Positions 52,612-60,171 of a stretch of DNA of 64,000 bases are shown here, in pieces. The stretch's first letter is position 1; each line of letters opens with the position of its first letter. The notes under the pieces are model-generated. The model ran no database searches, was not told the origin of the DNA, and saw only the letters and a program-made list of their open reading frames with translations. The position numbers and the translations under genes are program-made. Source of the DNA: [Actinomadura] parvosata subsp. kistnae (GTDB taxonomy: Bacteria > Actinomycetota > Actinomycetes > Streptosporangiales > Streptosporangiaceae); NCBI RefSeq assembly GCF_900323885.1, contig NZ_OOHJ01000008.1, positions 248,001-312,000 on the forward strand, in the 5' to 3' direction.

Positions 52612-53484
52612 TCAGCTCCACACCCGGTCGAGGAAATCGGCGATGAGGGGCGCGATCTCCGCCAGGTGCGTCTCCAGCGCGAAGTGTCCCGTCGCGAACA
52701 GGTGCAGCTCGGCCTCGGGCAGGTCGCGCAGGTAGGCGCGGGCGCCCGGCTCGGGGAAGAACGGGTCGTCGGCGCCCCACGTGATGAGCGCCGGCGGGGT
52801 GTGCGTGCGCAGCCACTCCTGCCAGGTCCCGTACCGCTCCACGTTGGTGTGGTAGTCGAAGGCCAGCGCCACCTGGGCCTCCTTGCGGCCCGGCAGGTCG
52901 AGGAAGTGCTGGTCGAGCGTCCAGCCGTCGGGGGCGATCACCGCCGGGTCGGGGACGCCGGTCTCGTACTGGCCCCGGGTGCCGTCCAGGGTGAGCAGGT
53001 CGCGGATCGTCCCCTCGGCTCCCGGGGTCTCGGGGCGCAGGGCGACGAAGTCCCTGGCGCCGTCGGACAGGCCCTCCGTGTAGGCGTTGCCGTTCTGCAC
53101 CACCAGGCCCGCGATCCACTCCGGGTGCCGCTCCGCCAGCCGGAAGCCGACCGGCGCGCCGAAGTCGAAGACGTACATGACGAAGCGGGTCAGTCCGAGC
53201 CGCCGCACGAAGCCCTCCGTGACGTCGGCGAGCCGGTCGAAGGTGTACGTGAAGCCGCCGGGCGCCCGGGTGTGGCCGAAGCCGGGATAGTCGGGGGCGA
53301 TCAGCCGGTAGCGGGCGCCGAGCACGTCCATGAGGCGCCGGAACTGGTGCGAGGCGGACGGGAAGCCGTGCAGGAGCAGGAGCACGGGGGCGTCGGGGCG
53401 GTCGGGGTGCGATTCGCGGTAGAAGACGTCGACGCCGTCGATGTCGACGTGGTGGTGGGTGATGCGCGGGACCGTGGGCAGCAT
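52612..53484 (-). CDS. Alpha/beta hydrolase (haloalkane dehalogenase/epoxide hydrolase type)
   Basis: A 290-residue hydrolase with an Asp nucleophile: oxyanion motif LLLHGFPSASHQFR, nucleophile in MYVFDFGAPVGFRLA, acid in ITWGADDPFFPEPGA and histidine in LFATGHFALE. The FDFGAPVG elbow with Asp places it with epoxide hydrolases and dehalogenases, not esterases. It is divergent from a CGNR regulator with a perfect inverted repeat between them, so it is likely that regulator's target. The start is ATG 53484. Confidence 0.9.
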   Translation of the reverse strand: MLPTVPRITHHHVDIDGVDVFYRESHPDRPDAPVLLLLHGFPSASHQFRRLMDVLGARYRLIAPDYPGFGHTRAPGGFTYTFDRLADVTEGFVRRLGLTRFVMYVFDFGAPVGFRLAERHPEWIAGLVVQNGNAYTEGLSDGARDFVALRPETPGAEGTIRDLLTLDGTRGQYETGVPDPAVIAPDGWTLDQHFLDLPGRKEAQVALAFDYHTNVERYGTWQEWLRTHTPPALITWGADDPFFPEPGARAYLRDLPEAELHLFATGHFALETHLAEIAPLIADFLDRVWS

Positions 53485-53531
53485 GTCTAATTCCTTCTCC
53501 GGTGGATGATGCATTAGGTATAGCGCGAACT

Positions 53532-53568
53532 CTTCTAATGGGTCAATAGCGGGATGTACCATTAGAAG
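53532..53568. promoter_or_regulatory. Perfect 10-bp inverted repeat between hydrolase and CGNR genes
   Basis: CTTCTAATGG and CCATTAGAAG are exact reverse complements separated by 17 bp (27 bp centre to centre). The right arm ends two bases before the CGNR start codon. The AT-rich arms stand out from the surrounding GC-rich sequence. The likely ligand is the CGNR protein itself. Confidence 0.75.
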
Positions 53569-53569
53569 C

Positions 53570-54127
53570 ATGAGCGAGCTCGGACCGCTGACCGGGGAGC
53601 CGCTGGCTCTCGACCTGGTCAACACGCGCACAGCCCTCGGCGATCTGCTCTCCACACCCGACGAGCTGCAGGAGTGGCTACGCCTCCAGTCCGACCGGCT
53701 TCCGCAGGTCGGGGAGCTGACCGAGGGCGACCTGGAGGCCGTGCGGCGGGTCCGCGAGCACACGGCGCGGGCCCTCGACCGCGTCCGGCACGGCGCCGAG
53801 CCCGCGGCGGCCGATCTCGCGGCGCTCAACCAGGCCCAGCGGGCCGCCCCCGCCATCACCGAGCTGACCTGGTCCGGCACCACCGTCCGCGCCACCCGCC
53901 GCCGCGCCGACGGGTCCGCCGGGGAGCGGCTGGCCGCCTGGCTGGCCGAGGCCGCCGCCGAGCTGCTGGCCGATCCGGCGGTCACGAACGTGCGCGAGTG
54001 CGAGGCGGACGACTGCGTCATGCTGTTCCTGCCCGCCCACCCACGCCGCCGCTGGTGCTCGGCCGCCCGCTGCGGAAACCGCGTCCGCGTCGCCCGCCAC
54101 TACCGACGGCACAAGCCCTCCGCCTGA
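53570..54127 (+). CDS. ABATE/CGNR zinc-finger putative regulator
   Basis: A 185-residue protein. The N-terminal ABATE domain (LTGEPLALDLVNTRTALGDLLSTPDELQEWL) binds an unknown ligand. The C-terminal treble-clef zinc finger has CEADDCVMLFLPAHPRRRWCSAARCGNRVRVARHYRRHK, with the four Cys and the CGNR box. These are thought to be stress- or ligand-linked transcription factors. It is divergent from the epoxide hydrolase-type gene. Confidence 0.92.
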   Translation: MSELGPLTGEPLALDLVNTRTALGDLLSTPDELQEWLRLQSDRLPQVGELTEGDLEAVRRVREHTARALDRVRHGAEPAAADLAALNQAQRAAPAITELTWSGTTVRATRRRADGSAGERLAAWLAEAAAELLADPAVTNVRECEADDCVMLFLPAHPRRRWCSAARCGNRVRVARHYRRHKPSA

Positions 54128-54158
54128 ACGACCTCCCGCCAGCGCCGTCCGGCACGGC

Positions 54159-56030
54159 TCAGCCGGTGAAGGCGGCGCGCTGGAGGGCGTACAGGTCGGC
54201 GTACGGGCCGGGGCGGGCCATGAGGGCGTCGTGGGTGCCCTGCTGGACGATGCGGCCGGCGTCCAGGACGACGATCAGGTCCGCCGTGCGCACGGTCGGG
54301 AAGCGGTGGGTGATCAGGAGGGTGACGGCGCCCGGGTGGCGGCGGGCCGCCTCGGCGTAACGGGCGAAGACGGCGCTCTCGGCCGGGGCGTCGAGCGAGG
54401 CCGTCGGCTCGTCCAGGACGAGGAGGAGCGGGGAGCGGCGCATCGAGGCGCGGGCCAGGGCGAGCCGCTGCCACTGCCCGCCGGACAGGCGGTGGCCGCG
54501 CTCGAAGGTGTCGCCCAGCTCCGTGGACAGGCCGTCGGGCAGGCCCGCGATCAGGCCGGTGGCGCCCGCGCGGGCCAGGGCCTCCTCCACGGCGCGGCGG
54601 TCGCCGAGGCGGGGCAGGTCTCCGACGCCGACCGTCTCGGCGGCGGTCAGCTCGAAGCGCGCCAGGTCCTGGAACACGGCGCTGATGCGCCGCCGCCACT
54701 CCTGCGGGGGCAGGCCGTGGAGGGGGACGCCGTCCGCGCGGATCTCGCCCTGGTCGGGGTGGTAGAGGCCGCACAGGAGCTTGGCCAGGGTGGTCTTGCC
54801 CGAACCGTGCGAGCCGACCAGGGCGACCGTGGCTCCCGCGGGCAGGCGCAGGTCGAGGTCGTGAAGGACCTGACGGGTGGTGCCCGGGTAGGTGAACGAC
54901 ACCCCGTGCAGGGTGATGCCGTCGTCCAGCCGGTCGGGCAGGGCACGGGCGATCGGGCCCGGCACGGCTCGGCGGCCGCCGGCCCGGGGATCGTCCGCGT
55001 AGGCGCGTAGCCAGGCCAGGCGGGCGGCGGCGCGCAGGCCCGCGGTGACCGAGCCGAAGTGGAAGGCCAGCCGGGACGCCTGGGTGACGAACTGCACGCC
55101 GACCGTGGCCACCAGCACGAGGTCCCCCGGCGTGGCCAGTCCCTGCCGCGCCAGCCAGGCGGCGTGGCCGAGCGCGGCGACGTACCCGGCCAGGAACGTG
55201 GCCGAGCCGGCGAACGTGAGCAGCCCCGCACGCACCCCGGCCCGCGCCTGGACGCCGGACACCTCCTCCCAGTGCCGGCGGGCCATCCCGTCCAGGGCGG
55301 AGGCGGCGCCGCTGAGGCGCACCTCCTTGGCCGGCTCCGCGTCCGTGACCGTCTCGGACAGGTGCTGCTCCAGGCGGGTGGTCTCGGCGGTCCGTTCGGC
55401 GGCGGCGTCGATGTGCCGGGCCGCCCGCCCCCGTACCAGCAGGGACGGCAGGACGGCGCCGCCGAGCAGGAGCGGCAGCAGCGGATGCACCGCGGCCAGC
55501 AGCGCCACCCCGAGCCCGATCTGCGCCGCGTGCTCCACCACCAGGGCCAGCGCCCACACCGCGAAGTAGAGCTGCCGGCTCTCCTCGCGCAGCGTCCGCA
55601 GCCGGTCGAGGTGCTCGGGGCGCTCCAGGTGCTCGATCGTGGGCACGCCCGAGGTCAGGGTGAGGATCTCCTCCTGGACGGCGACGCCCATCCGCTCGGC
55701 CAGCTCCTGCATCAGCGCCAGCTCGGCCCGCCCGAACGCGACCCCCGCCGCCAACGCGCCCCCGGCCGCCAGCGCCCACAGCCCGGCCTCCAGCACGGCA
55801 GGCCCCGCCATCGCACCCGTGAAGATCGTGTCGGTCAGCTCGCGCAGGAAGACGCCCACCAGGCCGTGGCTGACCGCGCCGCACAGGAGGAACGCGGCCA
55901 GGACGAGCCCGGCCCGCCGATCCGTCCGCCAGGCGAGGACGAGCAGGGTGCGGAGCGTGCCCCACGTCGCGGCGCCGGTCACCCGCCTGCGGCCGGAGGG
56001 TCGCTCGGGGCCGCCCGAGGGGTCGGTCAT
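54159..56030 (-). CDS. ABC exporter half-transporter (permease-ATPase fusion), second subunit
   Basis: A 623-residue protein: six-helix exporter domain (about 30-330), then an ATPase with Walker A GSHGSGKTT, Q-loop FQDLARF, signature LSGGQWQRLALARA, Walker B LLLVLDEPTASLD and switch His in LLITHRF. It overlaps the upstream exporter gene by 4 bp (ATGA), and the two probably form a heterodimer exporting a drug, lipid or peptide. The divergent TetR gene is the probable regulator. Confidence 0.93.
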   Translation of the reverse strand: MTDPSGGPERPSGRRRVTGAATWGTLRTLLVLAWRTDRRAGLVLAAFLLCGAVSHGLVGVFLRELTDTIFTGAMAGPAVLEAGLWALAAGGALAAGVAFGRAELALMQELAERMGVAVQEEILTLTSGVPTIEHLERPEHLDRLRTLREESRQLYFAVWALALVVEHAAQIGLGVALLAAVHPLLPLLLGGAVLPSLLVRGRAARHIDAAAERTAETTRLEQHLSETVTDAEPAKEVRLSGAASALDGMARRHWEEVSGVQARAGVRAGLLTFAGSATFLAGYVAALGHAAWLARQGLATPGDLVLVATVGVQFVTQASRLAFHFGSVTAGLRAAARLAWLRAYADDPRAGGRRAVPGPIARALPDRLDDGITLHGVSFTYPGTTRQVLHDLDLRLPAGATVALVGSHGSGKTTLAKLLCGLYHPDQGEIRADGVPLHGLPPQEWRRRISAVFQDLARFELTAAETVGVGDLPRLGDRRAVEEALARAGATGLIAGLPDGLSTELGDTFERGHRLSGGQWQRLALARASMRRSPLLLVLDEPTASLDAPAESAVFARYAEAARRHPGAVTLLITHRFPTVRTADLIVVLDAGRIVQQGTHDALMARPGPYADLYALQRAAFTG

Positions 56031-57742
56031 GGGTCGCTCCTCGTGATCAGGTCGGCCTGGAGGCGGTACCAGTGCGCGTAGTGGCCGCCCGCCGCCATCA
56101 GCTCGGCGTGGCCGCCCTGCTCGGCGATGGCGCCGCCGTCCAGGACGACGATCCGGTCGGCGCGGCGGACGGTGGCGAAGCGGTGGGAGATGAGCACCAG
56201 CGTGCGCCCCCGGGTGTGGTGCAGGAGCCGCTCGAAGACCTCGCGTTCGGCGCGGGCGTCGAGGTGGGCGGTGGGCTCGTCCACGATGAGGGCGCGGTCG
56301 CGGCCGGCGTTCATGGCGTACACGGCCCGCGCCAGCGCCACCTTCTGCCACTGCCCGCCGGACAGGTCGCGCCCGCTGGTGAAGGCGCGCGACAGCGGCG
56401 TGTCGAGGCCGGCGGGAAGGGTGTGCAGCAGGTCGAGGGCGTCGACCGCCGCCAGCGCGGCGAGCACGTCGGCGTCCGTGCCGTCGAAGGCGGGGTCGCC
56501 GAGGCGGACGTTGTCGCGCAGCGGCAGCGGATAGCGGACGAAGTCCTGGAACACGACGGCCGCCCGGGAGGTGGTGGCGCTGCCGTGCGCGGGGGTGTAG
56601 AGGCCGGTGAGCAGCTTGGCGAGGGTGGTCTTGCCGGCGCCGTTGCGTCCGACGATCGCCAGCCGCTCCCCGGGGCGCACCTGGAGGTCGAGGTGCTCCA
56701 GCACCGGGGCGGGAGCGTGCGGGTAGGTGAAGGTCACGCCGGTGAGGTGGAAACCGCCCGTGCCGGCGGGTGGCGGCGCGGGGACGGGCTTCAGGAGGCG
56801 GGTGACGGCACGGTACGGCTCCGCGCCATAAGCGAGGTCGAACATGTGGTGGCCGCCCGCCCCGTACGCGAAGACCAGCAGGGCGGCCACCACGCACCCC
56901 GCCAGCTCCCCCGCCCCGATCCGCCCCGCCGCCGCGTGCACGCTCAGCACGGCGAACGTGCCGCACGCCGAGACCGCCTGGATCCCCAGCACCCACCCGT
57001 ACCCGCGCACCACCGATCGCCGCCTGCGCACCCGCGGGGCGAGGTAGGCCCGCATCGCCGCCACGTAACGCCCGACGAGGAACGCCTCCAGCCCGAAGAC
57101 GCGAATCTCCTTCGCGGCACCACCAGGCTCTCCGGCCAGATCGGCCAGGTAGTCGGCCCGCCGCCGCGCCTGCCCGGCCTCGCCCACCGAGTCCACTCCC
57201 CCGGGACCGACCAGCATGGTGGTGATCCGCCGGTTCTGGGCCACGGAGAGTGCGAGCGCGGCGGTCCCGAGCCACCACACGTGCACCGACAGGATCGCCG
57301 CGCCCGCCACCGCCGACGCCAGCCGGCCCGCCTCGGCCGCCACGGCCACCGCCGCCGCCCCCGCGGTACGGCCACGGTGCCCGCGGAGTGCGAGCCGCAG
57401 GTCGGCCTGGACGCGCGGATCTTCCAGACGGGCCGGCGGCATGGCGGCCGCCGCCGCGCGCACGCGGGCCCGCAGCACCCCGTCCACGCGGCGGGCCACG
57501 GCGGCTCCGGCGGGCTCGCGCAGCGCGGTGCACAGCTCCTGAGCGAGCAGCATCAGCAGCAACGCGCTCAGCGCGCCGAAGCCGCCACCCGCGACCAGCC
57601 GCCCGAGCGGGACGGTGCTGAGCGGGCCCAGCACCGCCGCCCCCACGCCGAGCACCACGAACGGCGCTAGCAGGCGCATCCCGGCCAGCGGCAGCAGCCT
57701 GGCGAGGGCGAGCGGGCCTCCCGCGTCCCGGGCGCTCACCAC
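56027..57742 (-). CDS. ABC exporter half-transporter, first subunit, with shortened Walker A-Q loop region
   Basis: A 571-residue permease-ATPase. The ATPase has Walker A GRNGAGKTT, signature LSGGQWQKVALARA, Walker B ALIVDEPTAHLD and switch His in LISHRF. Between Walker A and the Q-loop (VVFQDF) the usual strand ...I.vDG.di...d...lR... is replaced by PAHGSATTSRAA, about fifteen residues shorter than in the partner. Either a real deletion or a specialised subunit is possible. The start is GTG 57742; a second GTG follows it. One copy of a direct repeat overlaps the start. Confidence 0.9.
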   Translation of the reverse strand: MVSARDAGGPLALARLLPLAGMRLLAPFVVLGVGAAVLGPLSTVPLGRLVAGGGFGALSALLLMLLAQELCTALREPAGAAVARRVDGVLRARVRAAAAAMPPARLEDPRVQADLRLALRGHRGRTAGAAAVAVAAEAGRLASAVAGAAILSVHVWWLGTAALALSVAQNRRITTMLVGPGGVDSVGEAGQARRRADYLADLAGEPGGAAKEIRVFGLEAFLVGRYVAAMRAYLAPRVRRRRSVVRGYGWVLGIQAVSACGTFAVLSVHAAAGRIGAGELAGCVVAALLVFAYGAGGHHMFDLAYGAEPYRAVTRLLKPVPAPPPAGTGGFHLTGVTFTYPHAPAPVLEHLDLQVRPGERLAIVGRNGAGKTTLAKLLTGLYTPAHGSATTSRAAVVFQDFVRYPLPLRDNVRLGDPAFDGTDADVLAALAAVDALDLLHTLPAGLDTPLSRAFTSGRDLSGGQWQKVALARAVYAMNAGRDRALIVDEPTAHLDARAEREVFERLLHHTRGRTLVLISHRFATVRRADRIVVLDGGAIAEQGGHAELMAAGGHYAHWYRLQADLITRSDP

Positions 57743-57826
57743 AATCCAATGCGGTCACATCGGTTTATCATGCACGCGACCGTAACCCGGCTAAACTGGC
57801 CGAGTCAATCCAATGGGATCACATCG
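57742..57826. promoter_or_regulatory. Pair of 21-bp direct repeats in the ABC/TetR divergent gap
   Basis: CAATCCAATG followed by S-G-R-TCACATCG occurs at 57742-57762 and 57806-57826, with only two differences over 21 bp and a spacing of 64 bp. The first touches the ABC start codon; the second overlaps ATG 57813 of the TetR gene. The second contains a near-palindromic ATG-N-GATC-N-CAT. These are probable binding sites for the TetR protein, controlling both directions. Confidence 0.7.
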
Positions 57827-58427
57827 AAAAGGCGGCGAACGGTTGGAACGGCGGACCCGCGGCCCCGGAGCCCACCACGAGGAGCGGCGCAACCAGATCG
57901 CCGACGCCGTGCTCGCCATCGTCGCCGACCGCGGCCTGGCCGCAGTCTCGCTGACCGAGGTGGCCGCCGAGGCCGGCATCTCCCCCGGCCGCGTCCAGCA
58001 CTACTTCCCCGCGAAACAGCAGCTCATCGAGGCGGCCTTCGACCGGGGCAACGCCCTGAGCGCCGCCCGCATCCGGCGGCTCGTCGGCCGCGACCTCGCC
58101 GACGCCGACCCGCGCTCGGTGCTCACCACCGTCCTCACCGAGCTCATCCCGTACGACGCCACCACCCGGGCCCACATGCGCGTCCGCCAGTCGTTCCACG
58201 CCCTGGCCTTCGCCGACGAGCGCATCGCGGCCCGCCTGCGCGTCCTCTACGACGACCTCCACCGCCGCGTCGCCGCCCTCGTCGACCCCGGCCGGCCCGA
58301 CATGGAGGCGGCGCTCTCCCTGGTGGCGCTGGCCGAGGGCCTGGCCGCGTACGTGCTCATCGGCCACACCCCGCCGCACGTCGCCCGCGAGCGGGTCCTC
58401 CACGCGATCGCAGAGGTCTACCGCTGA
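57813..58427 (+). CDS. TetR-family regulator of the ABC exporter
   Basis: A 204-residue regulator: helix-turn-helix in RRNQIADAVLAIVADRGLAAVSLTEVAAEAGISPGRVQHYFPAKQQLIEAAF, and a TetR_C-type ligand domain (RQSFHALAFADERIAARLRVLYDDLHRRV). ATG 57813 lies inside the direct repeat. TTG 57843 (LERRTRGPG) has AAAAGG upstream and would leave the repeat in the leader, so it is a fair alternative start. It is divergent from the two exporter genes. Ligand unknown, probably the exported compound. Confidence 0.9.
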   Translation: MGSHRKGGERLERRTRGPGAHHEERRNQIADAVLAIVADRGLAAVSLTEVAAEAGISPGRVQHYFPAKQQLIEAAFDRGNALSAARIRRLVGRDLADADPRSVLTTVLTELIPYDATTRAHMRVRQSFHALAFADERIAARLRVLYDDLHRRVAALVDPGRPDMEAALSLVALAEGLAAYVLIGHTPPHVARERVLHAIAEVYR

Positions 58428-59246
58428 TCAGAGACCGAGGAAGAAGGCGGCCAGCGCCCCCGCCACCCGCTCCGGATCGTTCTCCATGGGGATGTGCCCC
58501 GCCGACGGGATGCGCACGAGCCGCGTCGCCGGCATCTCGGCGGCGAACCGTTCGGCGTAGTGCACCTGCTGGAACGGGTCGTCCTCCCCCCACACCAGCA
58601 GCTTCGGCGTGTGGTCGGCGCGCAGCGCCGGCACCAGGTCCAGCGTGTAGCGGCTGTCGGCGGCGCCGGCGAGCCTCATCCACGACCGGCAGACCCGCGG
58701 GTCGCGCCAGGGGTCGAGGTAGCCGGCCAGCTCCTCCTCCGTCGCCGGCCGGCCCAGCGCGGTGGTGACCGCGGTACGCCGCCCGGCCAGCAGCTCGTCC
58801 ACGGTCGTGGCGGCCACCACCTCCGGGTCGCGGTACCGGGCCACGGCGGGCACCGGCCACGAGTCGTACGTGACGGAGTTCACCAGCGCCAGCCCCCGCA
58901 CCTTCGCCACCCCGCCCGCCAGCAGGTGCTGGGCGACCGCACCCCCGATGTCGTGCCCCGCCACCGCCAGCGGCTCGTCCACGCCGATCGCCGCGGCGAA
59001 GCGGCCCACCCAGGCGGCCAGCGCCGGCACGGTGGCCGTCTGCGGCGTCAGCTCGCCCTCCGAGCGCCCCAGCCCCGGAAGGTCGACCGCGACGGGCCGC
59101 AGCCCGGCCGCGGCCAGCCGGTCGAGCACCGGCTCCCACACCCTGCTCCAGTACGTGCCGTGCAGCAGCAACACCACTGGGCCGTCGCCGGCTGTCAGAT
59201 AGCTGGCCTGACGCCCGTCGACCTCGATCGTCGTTCGCGTTGACAT
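58428..59246 (-). CDS. Alpha/beta hydrolase with Asp nucleophile (epoxide hydrolase/dehalogenase-like)
   Basis: A 272-residue hydrolase: oxyanion LLLHGTYWSRVWEPVL, DLPGLGRSEG, nucleophile elbow VAGHDIGGAVAQ (Asp), acid in LVWGEDDPFQQVH and His in IPSAGHIPMENDP. The HDIGG elbow with Asp suggests epoxide hydrolase or dehalogenase chemistry. It is divergent from a LysR regulator that probably controls it. The start is ATG 59246. Confidence 0.9.
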   Translation of the reverse strand: MSTRTTIEVDGRQASYLTAGDGPVVLLLHGTYWSRVWEPVLDRLAAAGLRPVAVDLPGLGRSEGELTPQTATVPALAAWVGRFAAAIGVDEPLAVAGHDIGGAVAQHLLAGGVAKVRGLALVNSVTYDSWPVPAVARYRDPEVVAATTVDELLAGRRTAVTTALGRPATEEELAGYLDPWRDPRVCRSWMRLAGAADSRYTLDLVPALRADHTPKLLVWGEDDPFQQVHYAERFAAEMPATRLVRIPSAGHIPMENDPERVAGALAAFFLGL

Positions 59247-59282
59247 GGCATAACCATGATGTTCTGGACCCTGCCCGGTCAA

Positions 59283-59298
59283 ATACCAACTAGGGTAT
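59283..59298. promoter_or_regulatory. Candidate LysR box
   Basis: ATACC-N6-GGTAT lies in the 58-bp divergent gap between the hydrolase and LysR genes, seven bases before the LysR start. Size and dyad symmetry fit LysR-family sites (T-N11-A type). Confidence 0.5.
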
Positions 59299-59304
59299 GG
59301 CGGT

Positions 59305-60168
59305 ATGACGTTGACGCAGCTCAGAGTGCTCGTCGAGGTGGCCGAGCAGGGCGGGTTCACCGCCGCGGCCGAGCTCCTGGGCATGTCGCAGCCCGCCGTC
59401 AGCCGTGCGGTCGCGAGCCTGGAGCGGGAGCTGGGCGCGGCCCTGTTCGTCCGCCACCGTGACGGCATCGCCCTCACGGAGGCCGGCCGGCGCGCGCACG
59501 CCCGCGCCCGCGAGGCGCTGCGCCACTTCGACCTCATCCGCGCCGACGTGGCCGCCGCCGGCGGCCGGATCACCGGCGAGCTGCGCCTGGCCAGCCTGCC
59601 CAGCGCCACGGGCACGCTCGTCGCCCGGCTGCTGCGCGCGTTCACCGACCGCTACCCGCAGGTCAAGGTGCGCCTGTTCGAGGGCATGGACGACGACGTG
59701 CGCGCCTGGCTGCGGCACGGCGCGGCCGAGGTCGGGGTGGTCACCCTCCCCGCCCCCGGCCTGCACACCGTGCACCTCAGCACGCACGACATGGTGTGCG
59801 TGCTGCCGTCCGGCGACCGGCTCGCCGCCCAACCTGCCGTGCGGCTGCCCGACCTGGCCGGGCGGCCGTTCATCCTGACCACCGCCGGCTGCCGGCCGCT
59901 GATCACGGGCGCGGCGCTGGCGGCCGGGGTCGGGCTGGACATCGCGTTCGAGGCCAGCGGGCCGGCCGCCATCCTGGAGATGGTCGGCGCGGGGCTGGGC
60001 GTCAGCATCGTGCCGACGCTCGGCCTGCCCGCCGACCTGCCCGGGGTGGTCACCCGGCCGCTGGAGCCGGGGCTGACGCGGTCGCTGGCGCTGGCCGTCC
60101 CGTCGCTGGAGGACTGCGCGCCGACGGCGCGCGCGTTCCTGGACGAGCTGGCCGCCTTTACGTTGTAG
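59305..60168 (+). CDS. LysR-family transcriptional regulator
   Basis: A 287-residue regulator. The N-terminal HTH is TLTQLRVLVEVAEQGGFTAAAELLGMSQPAVSRAVASLERELGAALFVR, with the linker helix after it and a PBP-like effector domain (GELRLASLPSATGTLVARLLRAFTDRYPQVKVRLFEG ... EMVGAGLGVSIVPTLGL). It is divergent from the hydrolase and likely activates it with an unknown co-inducer. It stops 3 bp from the convergent protease gene. Confidence 0.94.
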   Translation: MTLTQLRVLVEVAEQGGFTAAAELLGMSQPAVSRAVASLERELGAALFVRHRDGIALTEAGRRAHARAREALRHFDLIRADVAAAGGRITGELRLASLPSATGTLVARLLRAFTDRYPQVKVRLFEGMDDDVRAWLRHGAAEVGVVTLPAPGLHTVHLSTHDMVCVLPSGDRLAAQPAVRLPDLAGRPFILTTAGCRPLITGAALAAGVGLDIAFEASGPAAILEMVGAGLGVSIVPTLGLPADLPGVVTRPLEPGLTRSLALAVPSLEDCAPTARAFLDELAAFTL

Positions 60169-60171
60169 ATC

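Noticed and set aside
50501..53119. 872-residue minus-strand frame across the CHAP, spacer and DUF6928 region
   Set aside because: It runs through a riboswitch-controlled gene, a terminator and tandem repeats whose periods are multiples of three; it is a by-product of base composition.
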